From Semisulcospira habei (lineage: Eukaryota > Mollusca > Gastropoda > Semisulcospiridae), in assembly GCA_036245525.1 (NCBI GenBank), contig BTPG01000007.1, positions 121,856,375 through 121,920,374 on the forward strand: 64,000 bases of DNA. Reading direction: 5' to 3'. Of this stretch, positions 19,868 to 31,240 are shown one piece after another. A program made the position numbers and the translations under genes. How positions within the stretch are numbered: position 1 is the stretch's first letter; each line of letters begins with the position of its first letter. Under the pieces are notes generated by a model. It saw only the letters and a list, made by a program, of their open reading frames with translations. It did no database searches and was not told where the DNA came from.

Positions 19868-20660
19868 AGGTATTTTGACGAGCAAAAGAAATGCGACATT
19901 TTTTAATAATCGGAAACACTAATGAGACATGTTTGGAATCATCGGAAACACTAAAGTGTTTCCGATGATTCCAAAAATGTCTCATTAAACCCGTTCTTAT
20001 TTGGACGAACCTTTGATCGGTAAACCTAGATCGGAGAAGATCGGCGATCTTTTTGGTTTGTTTCTTAATTGAGGTTGAACGAACCTGAAGAAACCTAGGC
20101 GAACTTGAGCAAACTACGTTCGCCATGGATCTCTTTATTAATTGAGGTGCTTGGTTCGGCGGAAGTAGGTCTGCGAAGGTGATCAAAATCGCTGCCCCAA
20201 TGCCGCTTCGCGATCTGGAAGATTTTTGTTTTTGTACTCCTTGCAGGAGTGATCTCACAAACAGCGTTTCGCCTCCCTCAAATCAATAACATAGGTCTTG
20301 TTCTTCGCACGAAAGTGAAATGTCGCCGTCCGCCGTGGTTGTTGGATCGGTGACTATCTTCTTATCTCCAACGCAGAAGAGGGTAGAAGTTTTGACCAAG
20401 CAGAGAAACGGATCGCCTTGGATTGCTAAACATGTCATGCGATCTTTCTTCCGACAGCGAACTATAGTTTGGGAGGTTCGCGAACTACTTTGAACTAGTT
20501 CGCCGTATCTTTGGATCGTCCAATTAAGAACCAACCTGGTTCGCCCCAAATCGCGAACTCTAGATCGTCAGAGGTGGCGAACAAATGTACGGGTAGGTTC
20601 GTCCAATTAAGAACGGCCTTAAAAGTGTTTCCAACAATTCCAAAAATGTCATGCTTTTGT
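19868..20660. mobile_element. Nested foldback element
   Basis: The outer ends are inverted: GCGACATTTTT with GGAAACACT at 19,878-19,915, and AAGTGTTTCC with AAAAATGTCATGC at 20,622-20,655. Inside the left end is a tight hairpin (about 19,925-19,985). A second inverted pair, GTTCTTATTTGGACGAACCT (19,994) and AGGTTCGTCCAATTAAGAAC (20,596), encloses ~600 bp rich in GCGAAC/GATCGGCGA motifs. No transposase frame is seen. Confidence 0.6.
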
Positions 20661-20969
20661 GGGTTTTTTCTTGTTGTTGCTGCTCAGTTTTATAGAATAA
20701 TCTTTGTGGAGGTCAGAAAATATGTGAAGTCATTGTATGGCAATTTTACCACCCTGGAACAGATCGCTTTATGTTAATGGCTGTCATTGATAACGTCCCT
20801 TTGTGCGCTTTGATTTTGCGCATGGATGAACGTTCGGACCGCTTTGTATGGTTGTTTTGTTGGTTTTTGTTTTGCTTTATTTCCCCGAACCTCAGCACGT
20901 GTATTGTTGCAGCATACACCTGTTAGAAAACAAATCAACTTATGTGACAAGTCACAGTTGTTGTTTTGT

Positions 20970-21186
20970 TTAATTCATTCAGCCCGATGCACATATTTCC
21001 CAAATTTCGGAGGCGTCATCTAACGAATATTCACCTGTTGCAGGAGATGGATCGACCATGCTAATTCAAGGGAAGTGCCAGATTAGCTTGACGCCGACAG
21101 GCGCCAAGCTAATCTGGCACTACCCTTGAATTATCATGGTCGAGACCCATCTCCTGCTGTAGTGTGTCAGGGCTGAATGGGTTTAA
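20970..21186. mobile_element. Pal-1 MITE-like palindromic element
   Basis: Opposite orientation to the copy at 584. The ends are TTAATTCATTCAGCCCGATG and GTCAGGGCTGAATGGGTTTA. The central arms AGATTAGCTTGACGCC and GGCGCCAAGCTAATCT fold almost perfectly. Confidence 0.75.
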
Positions 21187-22810
21187 AAGTCATTTATCTT
21201 GACATCTGTTGTGAAAGTTCAGTTTGTGTTTGCAAAACAGTGCTGCAATTTTACAGTCGGTCTCCCAGACCCTTATGTAAGTGTCATAGATCTAGATGTG
21301 CTCTTTCCACTACTTTGAGATTAATCTCGGCCAGTTAAATCAAATCCAAATACGCAGTAAACTTCGGGTATAAGAAATCGCCAAGGGGACACAATTTCTC
21401 TTTTTGTTATATCCAAAGTTTGTTATAAGCGAAGTTATTTACTTAGAAAGAGTGATGTCAAAGTGTTGTTATATCCGACTTTCGTTATATATGACGTGGT
21501 TATAAGCGAAGTGGGGTGTAGGGGGCTCTGGATAGAGGTAGTACTTTTGCTGTTCGGCAGCTGCGTCCTACACTATGATAGGACGGGCGGGCATCACTGG
21601 TCCTCATCCATCTCCTTAATCTCTCACGTGCTGGCTCCAAGCGACACATCCTGGGAAAACAACCTCAGCTGGTGGGCTAAACCACGTGAGGGGGTGGTGT
21701 TCACACTGCACCACTAGGCGGATGAGTTGTTTTTGACAGCCAACGGCTAAAGAACGGAAGAGATCAGGCTTGATCCAACGGCCAAATGTGGGGGAGTAAA
21801 CCCATCAAATCAGGAGTGGAGCCCCGGAGACAGACAGCTGCCTGTATTCACGCACTGTTCTGGAATCTCCTGCAGCCAAACTGGTGCCTAACGTATTGCT
21901 TTGCATTCCTTTGGACTACATCGGCGAGGCCGAAAAGGGGATCTTGACGACTGGGCATCCCAGGATCTCCATACACTTCGCCCAGGCTTGCGCCCTGGAG
22001 AGGTCACACGGACTGACCCAGCAAGCACATATACTCCATTGTCTTCCGAGACAGAAGGATGCCAACAATAATTATAAGCGAAGTAGACTGCACAAACGAT
22101 CAAGTAGCTCGCTTATACTCACTTCACCGCGTGAATGTACTGTTCTTCTGTTCAGTGTGCGAGTGAATGAGCGTGATTAACGCAAGTTTGGTTTCATAGC
22201 CCAAGTAGCAAAACGCGTTCAGGCCCACGACGGCAGCAGAGGGGTCGCGCACAGCCGTGCGCGCGGTGTGCCCAAGGATCCTTTGCTTACTGGGAGGGGC
22301 CTGACGTTCGAACTTGTACTGAATGAGAATACCGGTGCGCCAACGCGTGCGCACTGGCCACACAACAAACTCAATACAATAACACACAGGCGGAAAGCTA
22401 CAGCATGCGCGAAAATCTGAAAAGGCCAGTAAATATCCCAGCATGCATGCACTGACCACTTTATCAACATCTAGAGTCCAATACCCTTTATCAGAGTGTT
22501 ACTAAAGAGGCCACGCTGCTATGTTTTGCATCCACTGTTTTCAAACTTTACTTTTATTACCGTACACAATTCTTCTTCGGAAAGTCATGGCCCAAGTATA
22601 GATCTTTGTTTAATTTTCATTTGGTTCGCAGGATATGACCCTGGTCAGCCCCAGGGTGGGTTTTCCCCTCTATTCTGGGGCATGTGTTTCTGTCTACTCT
22701 TGGTCCATTCACCTGTAATCTTCTTTTTAAAAAAAAAACTCTCCCTACTGTCTGCGCTGCCTGTAGCTCTTGATATTGGATGTGTGTTGCTAAATGGTCT
22801 TAGGTTTATT
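21187..22810. other. Intergenic with TTATAAGCGAAGT repeats
   Basis: Around 21,405-21,510 the motif GTTATATCC...TTATAAGCGAAGT occurs twice, and TTATAAGCGAAGT appears again near 22,071. This suggests a decayed MITE. No coding gene is supported. Confidence 0.4.
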
Positions 22811-22854
22811 TAGTGTATTGGACCGGTTGGCGACATACAGTCAATATTCTGTTT

Positions 22855-22940
22855 AGTTTTATTTTTCACATGCAGTGCAGGCACGTCCTGAGAAAGTCTT
22901 GTTGCTGTCGGGACGTTAAGCAATGTACAACCAATTACAA

Positions 22941-22943
<3 letters not shown>
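22855..22943 (+). mobile_element. Retroelement 3' tail (GACGTTAAG type)
   Basis: CGGGACGTTAAGCAATGTAC followed by CAACCAATTACAACCA resembles the GACGTTAAACC tails of the SINE and the I/Nimb-like LINE elsewhere in this window. It ends exactly where (CT)n begins. Confidence 0.4.

Positions 22944-22990
<47 letters not shown>
22944..22990. repeat. (CT)n microsatellite
   Basis: A 45-bp CT tract that borders the 5' end of the truncated LINE to its right. Confidence 0.95.
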
Positions 22991-22992
<2 letters not shown>

Positions 22993-23516
22993 AACTCATT
23001 GCCATTGAACATTAAATCATGTTCAGGTAAAACCCATTTTAAACGAGCTTTGCGAACGCACTTCCATTCAGCCTGACTTCACAGTTTGCCATATCAGAGT
23101 ATTGTTGTTGATAACACGTGAAAGTCAAGTATTTTCTCTTTCTCCTTACATTTGTAAACTGATAATCCTTGGTCTTGTCGGTGTCGCTATATGCTCTTGA
23201 TGCTGCTGATTCTTTGACACTGTCTTAGCTGAGTATAATATTAATGCTATGCACTCATTTATTTCTCTTACTTTTGTGTTGGTGGCAGTTACAACTTCTC
23301 CAATACGAATTTTTTTTTTTTCCCCTTTCATTGATTCACCTATTGTGTTTGTTTTTTATTCCGTAGTTTTTCTTCTTCTTATTATTATTATTATTGTTAT
23401 TATTTGCATGCTATGTTTATTTTCCTGTTATGTTGTTTGTTTACAGGACAGCTTGTAAGACAGGCATTGAGTTGCCTAATAGCTTTATCCTGAATAAATA
23501 AAGATTCATCATCATC

Positions 23517-23520
<4 letters not shown>
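22991..23520 (+). mobile_element. 5'-truncated LINE 3' end with (CAT)n tail
   Basis: It encodes only the C-terminal LINE block, WNSLPLNIKSCSGKTHFKRA and stop at 23,076. A 3' UTR follows, ending TATCCTGAATAAATAAAG and (ATC)n at 23,508-23,520. CT tracts flank it on both sides. Its tail is the same subfamily as the minus-strand copy at 5450-5999. Confidence 0.8.

Positions 23521-23600
<80 letters not shown>
23521..23600. repeat. (TC)n microsatellite
   Basis: About 78 bp of TC immediately after the LINE (ATC)n tail. Confidence 0.95.
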
Positions 23601-23602
<2 letters not shown>

Positions 23603-23746
23603 CCCCCTTCCCCATTTGTATTTCAAGAGAGCAAACCGGCAAAAACGAAATTCGAAAACAACTTAGGACGTCCAAGTACAAGACAAACGACAAAGGAAGG
23701 AAAACTTGAGAATAACAAGGAGAGACAGTAAACGTTTCTGTCCTTC

Positions 23747-23800
23747 TCAGTAAGCAAAGGTTTTTGGGCCGACGCCGGCCCTAGTGGGCTCGCGCACTGC
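23747..23800. repeat. Pal-5 hairpin, diverged
   Basis: CAGTAAGCAAAGG and GGGCTCGCGCACTG flank a GGCCGACGCCGGCC palindrome. It is related to the hairpins at 24,649 and 45,518. Confidence 0.5.
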
Positions 23801-24648
23801 TGTGAACCTCGGCACGAGGATTGTTTACTTTCTGGTTTGTCCTTCCGAAGCGCGTTGCTTTTGTTTGCTGGTTCTTTCCTGGCGTTTTGCAGGCTGTCAG
23901 CCGTCTGGTTTGGATTTGTAACCCCGGCCTGTGCCTCTTTATTTTGGGGGGCTCTAGAACCGAGTCCCCGAATCCAACCACAAAAAAATCGTTGACGCTT
24001 TGATTTGGTGATCTGGTGATGACGCAAAAGATATTTTGGATCCTCACGCTAAGGAAACACCTAAGTTCCCTTTTGATATCATGGCACACAATGTAAGCTA
24101 AGCGGATCCTCTGCTCAGGTATGTTTTGTTCGTCGTTAGACCGGACACAATCGCCATTTTTGAACACGTGATGCTTTATTGTCCGCCGCAGATTTGTCTT
24201 GGTAAACGTATTAGCTGGTGGTGCAGAATTACTTAGTATTTTTCTGTTTCTCAAGGAGTATAGTGTATTACAAGAATCATATATGTACTGCAAGAATGAG
24301 GCGTCAACAAAATTATGAACTACAAGACTATGACGTCATCTTGCTGTCGAGTGATGTAAATGTTTCTTGTTTCAATCAATATATACTAATGACGTGGAAA
24401 ATATTTATCCTAAATTCTTCAATTTCTTGTGGACAAAATGGCGGGAGGTCTGAAATCTTTCACATCGCAGTAGCTAACAATGGCTTGTGCATTGACTAGG
24501 ACATTCTACAAGAGTTTATTGTGGCATAGGAGCTCCAGGTATGTTGTTTTTCTGGTTCCTTCCGTTCTCTTTTAATACTTCTGTCGTTTAGTGCCGCGCC
24601 ACGACTCCTACGCGTTTTTAACATAGCAGGGACTCCAAGCGCTGTTCA

Positions 24649-24701
24649 CAGTGCGCAAAGGCCATCTGGCCGACGTCGGCCCTTGGACTTTTGCGCATTG
24701 G
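24649..24701. repeat. Pal-5 hairpin
   Basis: CAGTGCGCAAAGGCCATC pairs with the TTTTGCGCATTGG side around a GGCCGACGTCGGCC core. It lies about 110 bp upstream of the C1q-gene start codon. Confidence 0.6.
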
Positions 24702-24810
24702 GTTCCTTGGTATGCGCTTGGTGTACGAGCCAGTGGATTTGGCACTCCTGGAGCCGTTTTGTCTGGATTTATGTACATGTGTGTTACAGCCTCAAAGAAG
24801 CCGGACTACA

Positions 24811-26706
24811 ATGTTGTCCCTGGGACCTTTCCTGCTGCTTTTCATGACTGGTGTCAGGGTGGCACGTGCAGCCAAAGATGACGTCATGAACAAGAAGGAG
24901 CTGACGGCCGCAGTGCAGGACCTCAGACAGGAACTGGACAAACTGAAAGCAGGAATAGGTACAAACATATACTTTAAAAAAAGGCGTTGGCTGGTTGCCT
25001 CGTGAACCCATTTGGCCTCAACGCACTACAGCAGGAGATGGATCGACCATTATAATTCAAGGAAAGCGCAGAACGCTGAAGCGAACTTGGCAGAGCAGGC
25101 TCTGTGGTGTACGAAGGCATTTCGGCGGCTTTGTGAAGTGTTCAGAGTACTCGAGTCGAAGCCTCCGATGTCCACTTCGTGAAGTAGATCTTACATCATA
25201 TTAAGACGCGCCCTTATGAAAATATACTGGTGTAGTTATGGTCCGGGCATACCACTTCATGGAAGGTCCAAGGGGAAGTATATGCAAAAGATAACCTGGC
25301 ATTCAGAGGAGGAAAGGAAAGCTAACCCGACGAAACGACAGTGGCGTAGGACGCCGAAGGGGGGCGGGGGGATGGGGGCCCCACCCTCCCTTGGACGTCC
25401 TACCCCACTGCTTTACATGCTACATTGATTAATTTTTTCCAGGAGGAGAGGCAGTGGCGTTCACGGCAGTGCTATCTGTCCCCGACACTCGCGGCCTGCA
25501 GGTGGGCTAGACGTTGGTGTTCGACTCTGTGGTGTACAACGCTGGCAACGCCTACAACTCATCCACTGGCGTCTTCACTGCGCCCTCTGCCGGCACCTAC
25601 GTTTTCTACACACGTGTACGTTGTTATTCTTATAGCATAGAAGAGGATTTACCAAGATCTATGTCACAGTTATTAACAGATAGACCCACGGACTGAAACT
25701 GTGTGAGCCACTTCTCTCGCTGTGTCTCTGTCTCAGACTGTTTGAGAATGTGATTTTGCTCTTGGTGTCTTGGTATGGCTCAGACTGTTCGAGAATGTTT
25801 GTTTGCCCTCGGTGTCCTTGGCTCAGACTGTTCGATAATGTGAATTTGCTGTCGATGTGTTTGAAAATGTACTTTCGCTAACGGTGTCGCAGTGTGCCTG
25901 AACACTATTTGAGAATTTGATTTTGCTCTTCTTGTGTGTTGCTCAGACTGAGAATATGATTTTTCTTTCGGTGTCTATAGTTTGCGAATGTTTCTTTGCT
26001 GTCGATCTCTTTGGTGTTCTCTCTGTGTTTGTAATGTGGACAGTGTTAGAATGAGATATGCTTTCTCTGTACTGTGCACGTCGTGAAATGGTCTCGGTAC
26101 TCTCCTCGCCCTGATCACTGAGTGACGCTTGGTGTGTACGCTATATGCTTGAGAATGTGAACCGAGAGGTTTATCACTTGTCTTCTGTGTAATATCTGTG
26201 GGTACGTTTTAGCAAATTAACCTTTTGGCTGTCGGTAGATGTTTTTGTCTACAAAAACGTCTACCGACAGCCAAAGGGTTCAAAATTATTTCTGCTTTCT
26301 TCATCATACCTATATTATTCACGAGGGGAGAAAATCCGAAAAATACGATGGCAGAACCCGAGCTCGAACCACGCACTTCATTCATTGATGACAGGCGCTC
26401 GCGCCGTTACGTCAAATGACCTCAGCAACTTTATTTACTGACTGATCAATCAATGAATAAAAGATATGCATGTTTGCTACACAGGTGATGCGGAATTATC
26501 TTGTCAACGAGTTGATCCAGACCGCCATCTACAAGGGCACCACGCGTCTCGGCGCCTGGGCTGATGCCTCCAATCACGATCACGACTCGGGGTCCACGAT
26601 GGCTTCAGTGTACCTGGAGACTGGAGACACGGTTCACGTGCAGATCTACCGAGGAGGGACTCTGTGGGGCGATCACACCACCTTCACTGGGTTCAAGCTT
26701 AGATAG
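24811..26706 (+). CDS. Secreted C1q-domain protein (three exons, in-frame TAG)
   Basis: Exons are 24,811-24,958, 25,443-25,615 and 26,485-26,706, joined by GT-AG introns in phases 1 and 0. The 180-residue product starts with a signal peptide (MLSLGPFLLLFMTGVRVARA). A short heptad-like coiled coil follows (KKELTAAVQDLRQELDKLKA), then one globular C1q domain from VAFTAVLS to the C-terminal TTFTGFKLR. Hallmarks are FTAPSAGTYVFYT and GDTVHVQIY. Secreted C1q proteins of molluscs are lectin-like pattern receptors; that role is inferred here. One codon in exon 2 (25,508-25,510) is TAG, where glutamine or a similar residue would be expected. Everything else is intact, so it is either a very young pseudogene, a null allele or a base error. 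Intron 1 holds part of a Pal-1 element. Confidence 0.85.
25004..25070. mobile_element. Partial Pal-1 element in C1q intron 1
   Basis: CTACAGCAGGAGATGGATCG and the following ATTCAAGG match the left arm of Pal-1. The palindrome centre and right arm are absent. Confidence 0.6.
25725..26000. repeat. Diverged minisatellite in C1q intron 2
   Basis: Units of about 43-47 bp containing CTCAGACTGTTYGAGAATGT and a TGCTCTTGGTGTC block repeat at least four times with decreasing similarity. Confidence 0.6.
26217..26281. mobile_element. Pal-3 hairpin in C1q intron 2
   Basis: The arms TTGGCTGTCGGTAGA and TCTACCGACAGCCAA are bordered by TTAACC and GGGTT. It is one of four members in the window. Confidence 0.75.
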
Positions 26707-26720
26707 GCATCAGGACATCT

Positions 26721-26787
26721 GCAAGAAGCATAGATCTACATGGGCCCCCGCAGAATGCGGGGGCTCACGTAGATCTACGTCTCTTGC
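26721..26787. repeat. Pal-2 hairpin in the C1q 3' flank
   Basis: It lies 14 bp after the C1q stop codon, so it probably falls in the 3' UTR. The arms are GCAAGAAGCATAGATCTAC and GTAGATCTACGTCTCTTGC, around a GGGCCCCCGC core. Confidence 0.75.
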
Positions 26788-26799
26788 TCGCCGATTTGA

Positions 26800-27790
26800 C
26801 GTCTATGTTTTCACAAGTGCGGACGTGATCAGATCTTCCTATTGTGACGGAACTGTCCTAATTTGCCCAGCAAACTTCCTCCTTGCTGACACGATGGCCG
26901 TCTAATTTTGCGCGGCATGTTGGCAAAACGACTAGGCTACGTGCACGTTAAACCGGCCCAGTCTTCTCTGTCATTAAAAGCATTATGTCATATAAAATAC
27001 TGTAATATTGTGTTGGCCATTTTGTTAGTTTAGTTGTCGCCCTTGTTAAGTTTGTGTGCGTATGTGCGCATGTGCGTGCGTGCGTGTGTGTTCGTGTGAG
27101 TAAATTTGCTGTTTGCATGCTTTGTGTTTGCGATATTATTTATATTTTTCTTTTTATTACGTTTCTTATTTTTATCTGTTTTCTTTGTCCTGCCCCGTTG
27201 TTTGTCCTTTTCTACAAATCGTGTCTATTGCATGTACAGCCTTAAATGAATTAATGTGATGTATTCTTAATCGTGTTTGTTACATGCGCAACTTTTTGTC
27301 ATTGCTACGTGCCTTGATAAAAGTTGTACGTGTACAAAGCGCCCAAAGATACACATAGAACATGTGAGTCGTCAGCAACGGTGAACGCGTACCTCGCAGG
27401 TAGAAAAATAGCTAGCTTGTCACACTATGAGCGGGTCAAAATAGCGTGAACTCGAAATAGCATGTACGCCCAAATGCATACCCAGTGCGCAAAGGCTATC
27501 TGGCCGACGTCGCAAATGAGCAGATACATGCACTTCAAAAGAGAAGGTTCCTGAAAGAGCATGTCGTGAATAATCTCAGATCCGCCAAACAGTGCATTCG
27601 ACGTGATATGCTTATTTTATTTGCGACATGCTCATTTGACGTCAGGTGGAGAAAGCGGCAAGAGTTTGGCGCCCGTGCATCGAAGTGAACGCTCCGAGTC
27701 AGGGGCACGAACTTCATTCCATAACTTCGGTTTTCTCCCCTTGTGATTTGATCCTCAGTGTTACGGCGCGCGATATGGCGCATGACATGC
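26800..27790. other. C1q 3' flank and intergenic DNA
   Basis: A weak ATTAAA polyadenylation-like signal occurs near 26,973. A (TG/CG)-rich stretch lies at 27,050-27,090, and a half Pal-5 repeat (GTGCGCAAAGGCTATCTGGC) at 27,481-27,514. No further gene is seen. Confidence 0.4.
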
Positions 27791-27813
27791 CTGCGGCATT
27801 AAATGTCATAAAA

Positions 27814-27814
27814 T

Positions 27815-27904
<90 letters not shown>

Positions 27905-27945
27905 ACACGCGCGCGCGCGCGCGCACGCACGCACACACACACACA
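27814..27945. repeat. (CA)n microsatellite with CG-rich end
   Basis: About 85 bp of pure CA repeat, then CGCGCGCGCG and more CA. Confidence 0.95.
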
Positions 27946-27959
27946 TGTCACAGACCGAC

Positions 27960-29119
<1,160 letters not shown>

Positions 29120-29260
29120 AAGTGACTCATTGAGTGACACCACATTATCAAATGTTAAAATCGTTTATTTTTACTACACGTGATTTTTCTTTATGGGCTT
29201 TTATGGCTTAAGTCAAATTGTGCTAGGCATAGTCCCAAGAAACGGCAGATGGGTGCTTAA
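29120..29260 (-). mobile_element. LINE 3' tail segment, copy 4 of 4
   Basis: It is homologous to 27,960-28,095. On the minus strand it reads GATAATGTGGTGTCACTC, then CTTTCTCTCTC into the TC tract. Confidence 0.55.
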
Positions 29261-29364
29261 AAGACCCGAATCTAAATTTCCGAGGCGTCAGCCGATGTCA
29301 TCCAGATTCGGGTCGAGTAAGCACGTGTGTCGGTTATCGAGACAATATCCAGAAAAAAATTGAC

Positions 29365-29544
29365 GTACCCATAATAGCATACAACAGGATCTGGATCGAC
29401 CATGAGATTTCAAGGTGATGTGAGTCTAATTTGGCGTCCGTAGGCGCCAGGCCATTACAAAACCAAGCTTGAACTTTCATGGCTGAGCTGTGTCCAGAAC
29501 TGTGACTTAGGCCTCAGATGATATCTCCAGGTGTAAAGAATTAA
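29365..29544. mobile_element. Pal-1 element, diverged
   Basis: Recognisable blocks are CAGGATCTGGATCGACCATG, TTTGGCGTCC and GGCGCC, and TTCATGGCTGAG. The ends are degraded. Confidence 0.5.
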
Positions 29545-29646
29545 TACACGTAAAAACATGTACCCATTCCAAATAAAACCATTCTGATAAAACTCGGGCG
29601 ACCGCCCTTCATAAAAAATGACGCAGACGACGTTTTAATTCCTCCA

Positions 29647-29710
29647 GTAAACCCTTTGGCTATCGGCAGCGCTTTTTGTCAAAAAGCGCTGCCGACAGCC
29701 AAAGGGTTAA
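29647..29710. mobile_element. Pal-3 hairpin
   Basis: Nearly perfect arms, GGCTATCGGCAGCGCTTTTT and AAAAAGCGCTGCCGACAGCC, bounded by AAACCCTTT and AAAGGGTTAA. Confidence 0.8.
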
Positions 29711-29935
29711 AATAAGTAAACTCGACAAAGTTGACAAAGCTGACTTTTCTAGGTATTGAAATGAAGTCAAGGGGACAAAGTTACTGTCCGGACACATTAA
29801 AGCTGAGACGGAGTCTTTTTGTTCCGTCCCGTCATAAACTTCTAGAACCCAGCTAGTGCTCGAGCTGAGTTTGCGCAGTATGCACTCCGTCAGTCCAGGG
29901 CCTATTATAAGGCACGCATCAGCTGTAGAGTCCAG

Positions 29936-30250
29936 TTGAGAGTCCGAAATAGCTCAGGCGGTTAAACGTTGGAGCAGGAGAGCGAAGGGAATCGCTGGGT
30001 CGTGGGTTCGAATCCAGTCCCGGCCCCGGTAGCTGGACTCACAATCCAGGGGGAAAAACGGATTTGTTCAATAGCATGTCCGTTGAAAGGTCCTGGTAAA
30101 TCAAAGTGGCACAGTTGGAGTGCGCCTGAGTTGATCAGTGTTCAGGTCGCACTCCATAGGCAATATATTTCCCTGTCCCCCATAACCCGCCCGTCAGGGC
30201 CGTCCATGATCACCTCGGTGCTGTGGACGTTAAACCCGAACTAACCAACC
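29936..30250 (+). mobile_element. tRNA-derived SINE, copy 1
   Basis: Internal RNA polymerase III promoter boxes are present: an A box TAGCTCAGGCGG (29,950-29,961) and a perfect B box GGTTCGAATCC (30,005-30,015). They are 55 bp apart. A ~220-bp body follows, ending GGACGTTAAACCCGAACTAA and CCAACC. The body has no ORF. A direct repeat TAGAGTCCAGT lies on each side (29,925 and 30,251) and is the probable target duplication. The tail resembles that of the I/Nimb-like LINE at 56,488. Confidence 0.85.
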
Positions 30251-30261
30251 TAGAGTCCAGT

Positions 30262-30571
30262 CACGGAGTCCAAAATAGCTCAGGCGGTTAACGTCGGAGC
30301 AGGAGAGCGAAGGGAATCGCCAGGTCGTGGGTTCGAATCCCGTCCCGGCCCCGGTAGCTGGACTCACAATCCAGGGGGAAAAACGGATTTGTTCAATAGC
30401 ATGTCCGTTGAAAGGTCCTGGTAAATCAAAATGGCACAGTTGGAGTGCGCCTGAGTTGATCAGTGTTCAGGTCGTACTCCATAGGCAATAGATTTCCCTG
30501 TCCCCCATAACCAGCCCGTCAGGGCCGTCCATGATCACCTCGGTGCTGTGGACGTTAAACCCGAACTACCC
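30262..30571 (+). mobile_element. tRNA-derived SINE, copy 2
   Basis: It is the same family as the previous SINE, differing at only a few bases. The A box is at 30,276-30,287 and the B box at 30,330-30,340. The end is GGACGTTAAACCCGAACTAC. It is followed by a third TAGAGTCCAGT (30,572). The two SINEs are in direct tandem, about 325 bp apart. Confidence 0.85.
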
Positions 30572-30582
30572 TAGAGTCCAGT

Positions 30583-31158
30583 CCAGTGCACATTGTGAAC
30601 AGAGCTTAAGATACACTGAAGTATTAAAGGAACTCCTGTCAGATTTTGGCGTACACGGGAACTAATCATGTAGCAGACGATACTTACAAATAGCCGATCA
30701 GAACATTTGAGAGCCACACTCGCATAACAGCAGTTGTCACAGCCGTCAGGGCTATTCAGGTGCATATGGAGTGTGACTGCAAATGTATCGTCCCTTATTT
30801 GATAATACCATCTGCAAAAGGATAATTTTGTCTGCAGGCGTTCGTAAAGCCGAAAGGGGTTGTGACTGCAGTGTATCTCATGTTCTGCGTGCACTGGAAA
30901 TGACTGCGTGGATAACAAAGGCCATGGACTGGGTCAGTTCAATAAGTGAGAGGTTTGATCTAGGTTAGGGGCAAGGTATATCTAGGCCCTAGCTGGATTC
31001 TGGAAAGGTGTTTAAAAACAGGGGCGGGAAGGAACAAAAAGACTCAGCCTCAGACAAAATGAGAGCGCCTTAACCCACTATACATCCTGAGGCTGCTTAA
31101 AAAAAAGCTTATTGTTCTATAAAGGCTACTTAAAAGATTATAGGATAGATTAAACATT
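30583..31158. other. Intergenic, no gene seen
   Basis: No coding or RNA signal that I can support. Confidence 0.4.
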
Positions 31159-31240
31159 TTAGTTCAAGGATGGTGTCAGAATAGCTTGGCGCATCAGGCG
31201 CCAAGCTATTCTGGCACCACCCTTGAACTATCATTGTCAA
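31159..31240. mobile_element. Pal-1 core hairpin
   Basis: Only the inner palindrome remains: AGTTCAAGG..GTGCCAGAATAGCTTGGCGC-type arms fold on GCGCCAAGCTATTCTGGCAC. Confidence 0.65.

Noticed and set aside
21463..22459. Cluster of 70-110-codon frames on both strands
   Set aside because: Frames overlap on opposite strands and show no conserved motif; the region has decayed repeat sequence.
29942..30350. Two tRNA genes
   Set aside because: A and B boxes are good, but the heads do not fold as tRNAs and each is followed by a ~220-bp shared body. They are SINE heads.
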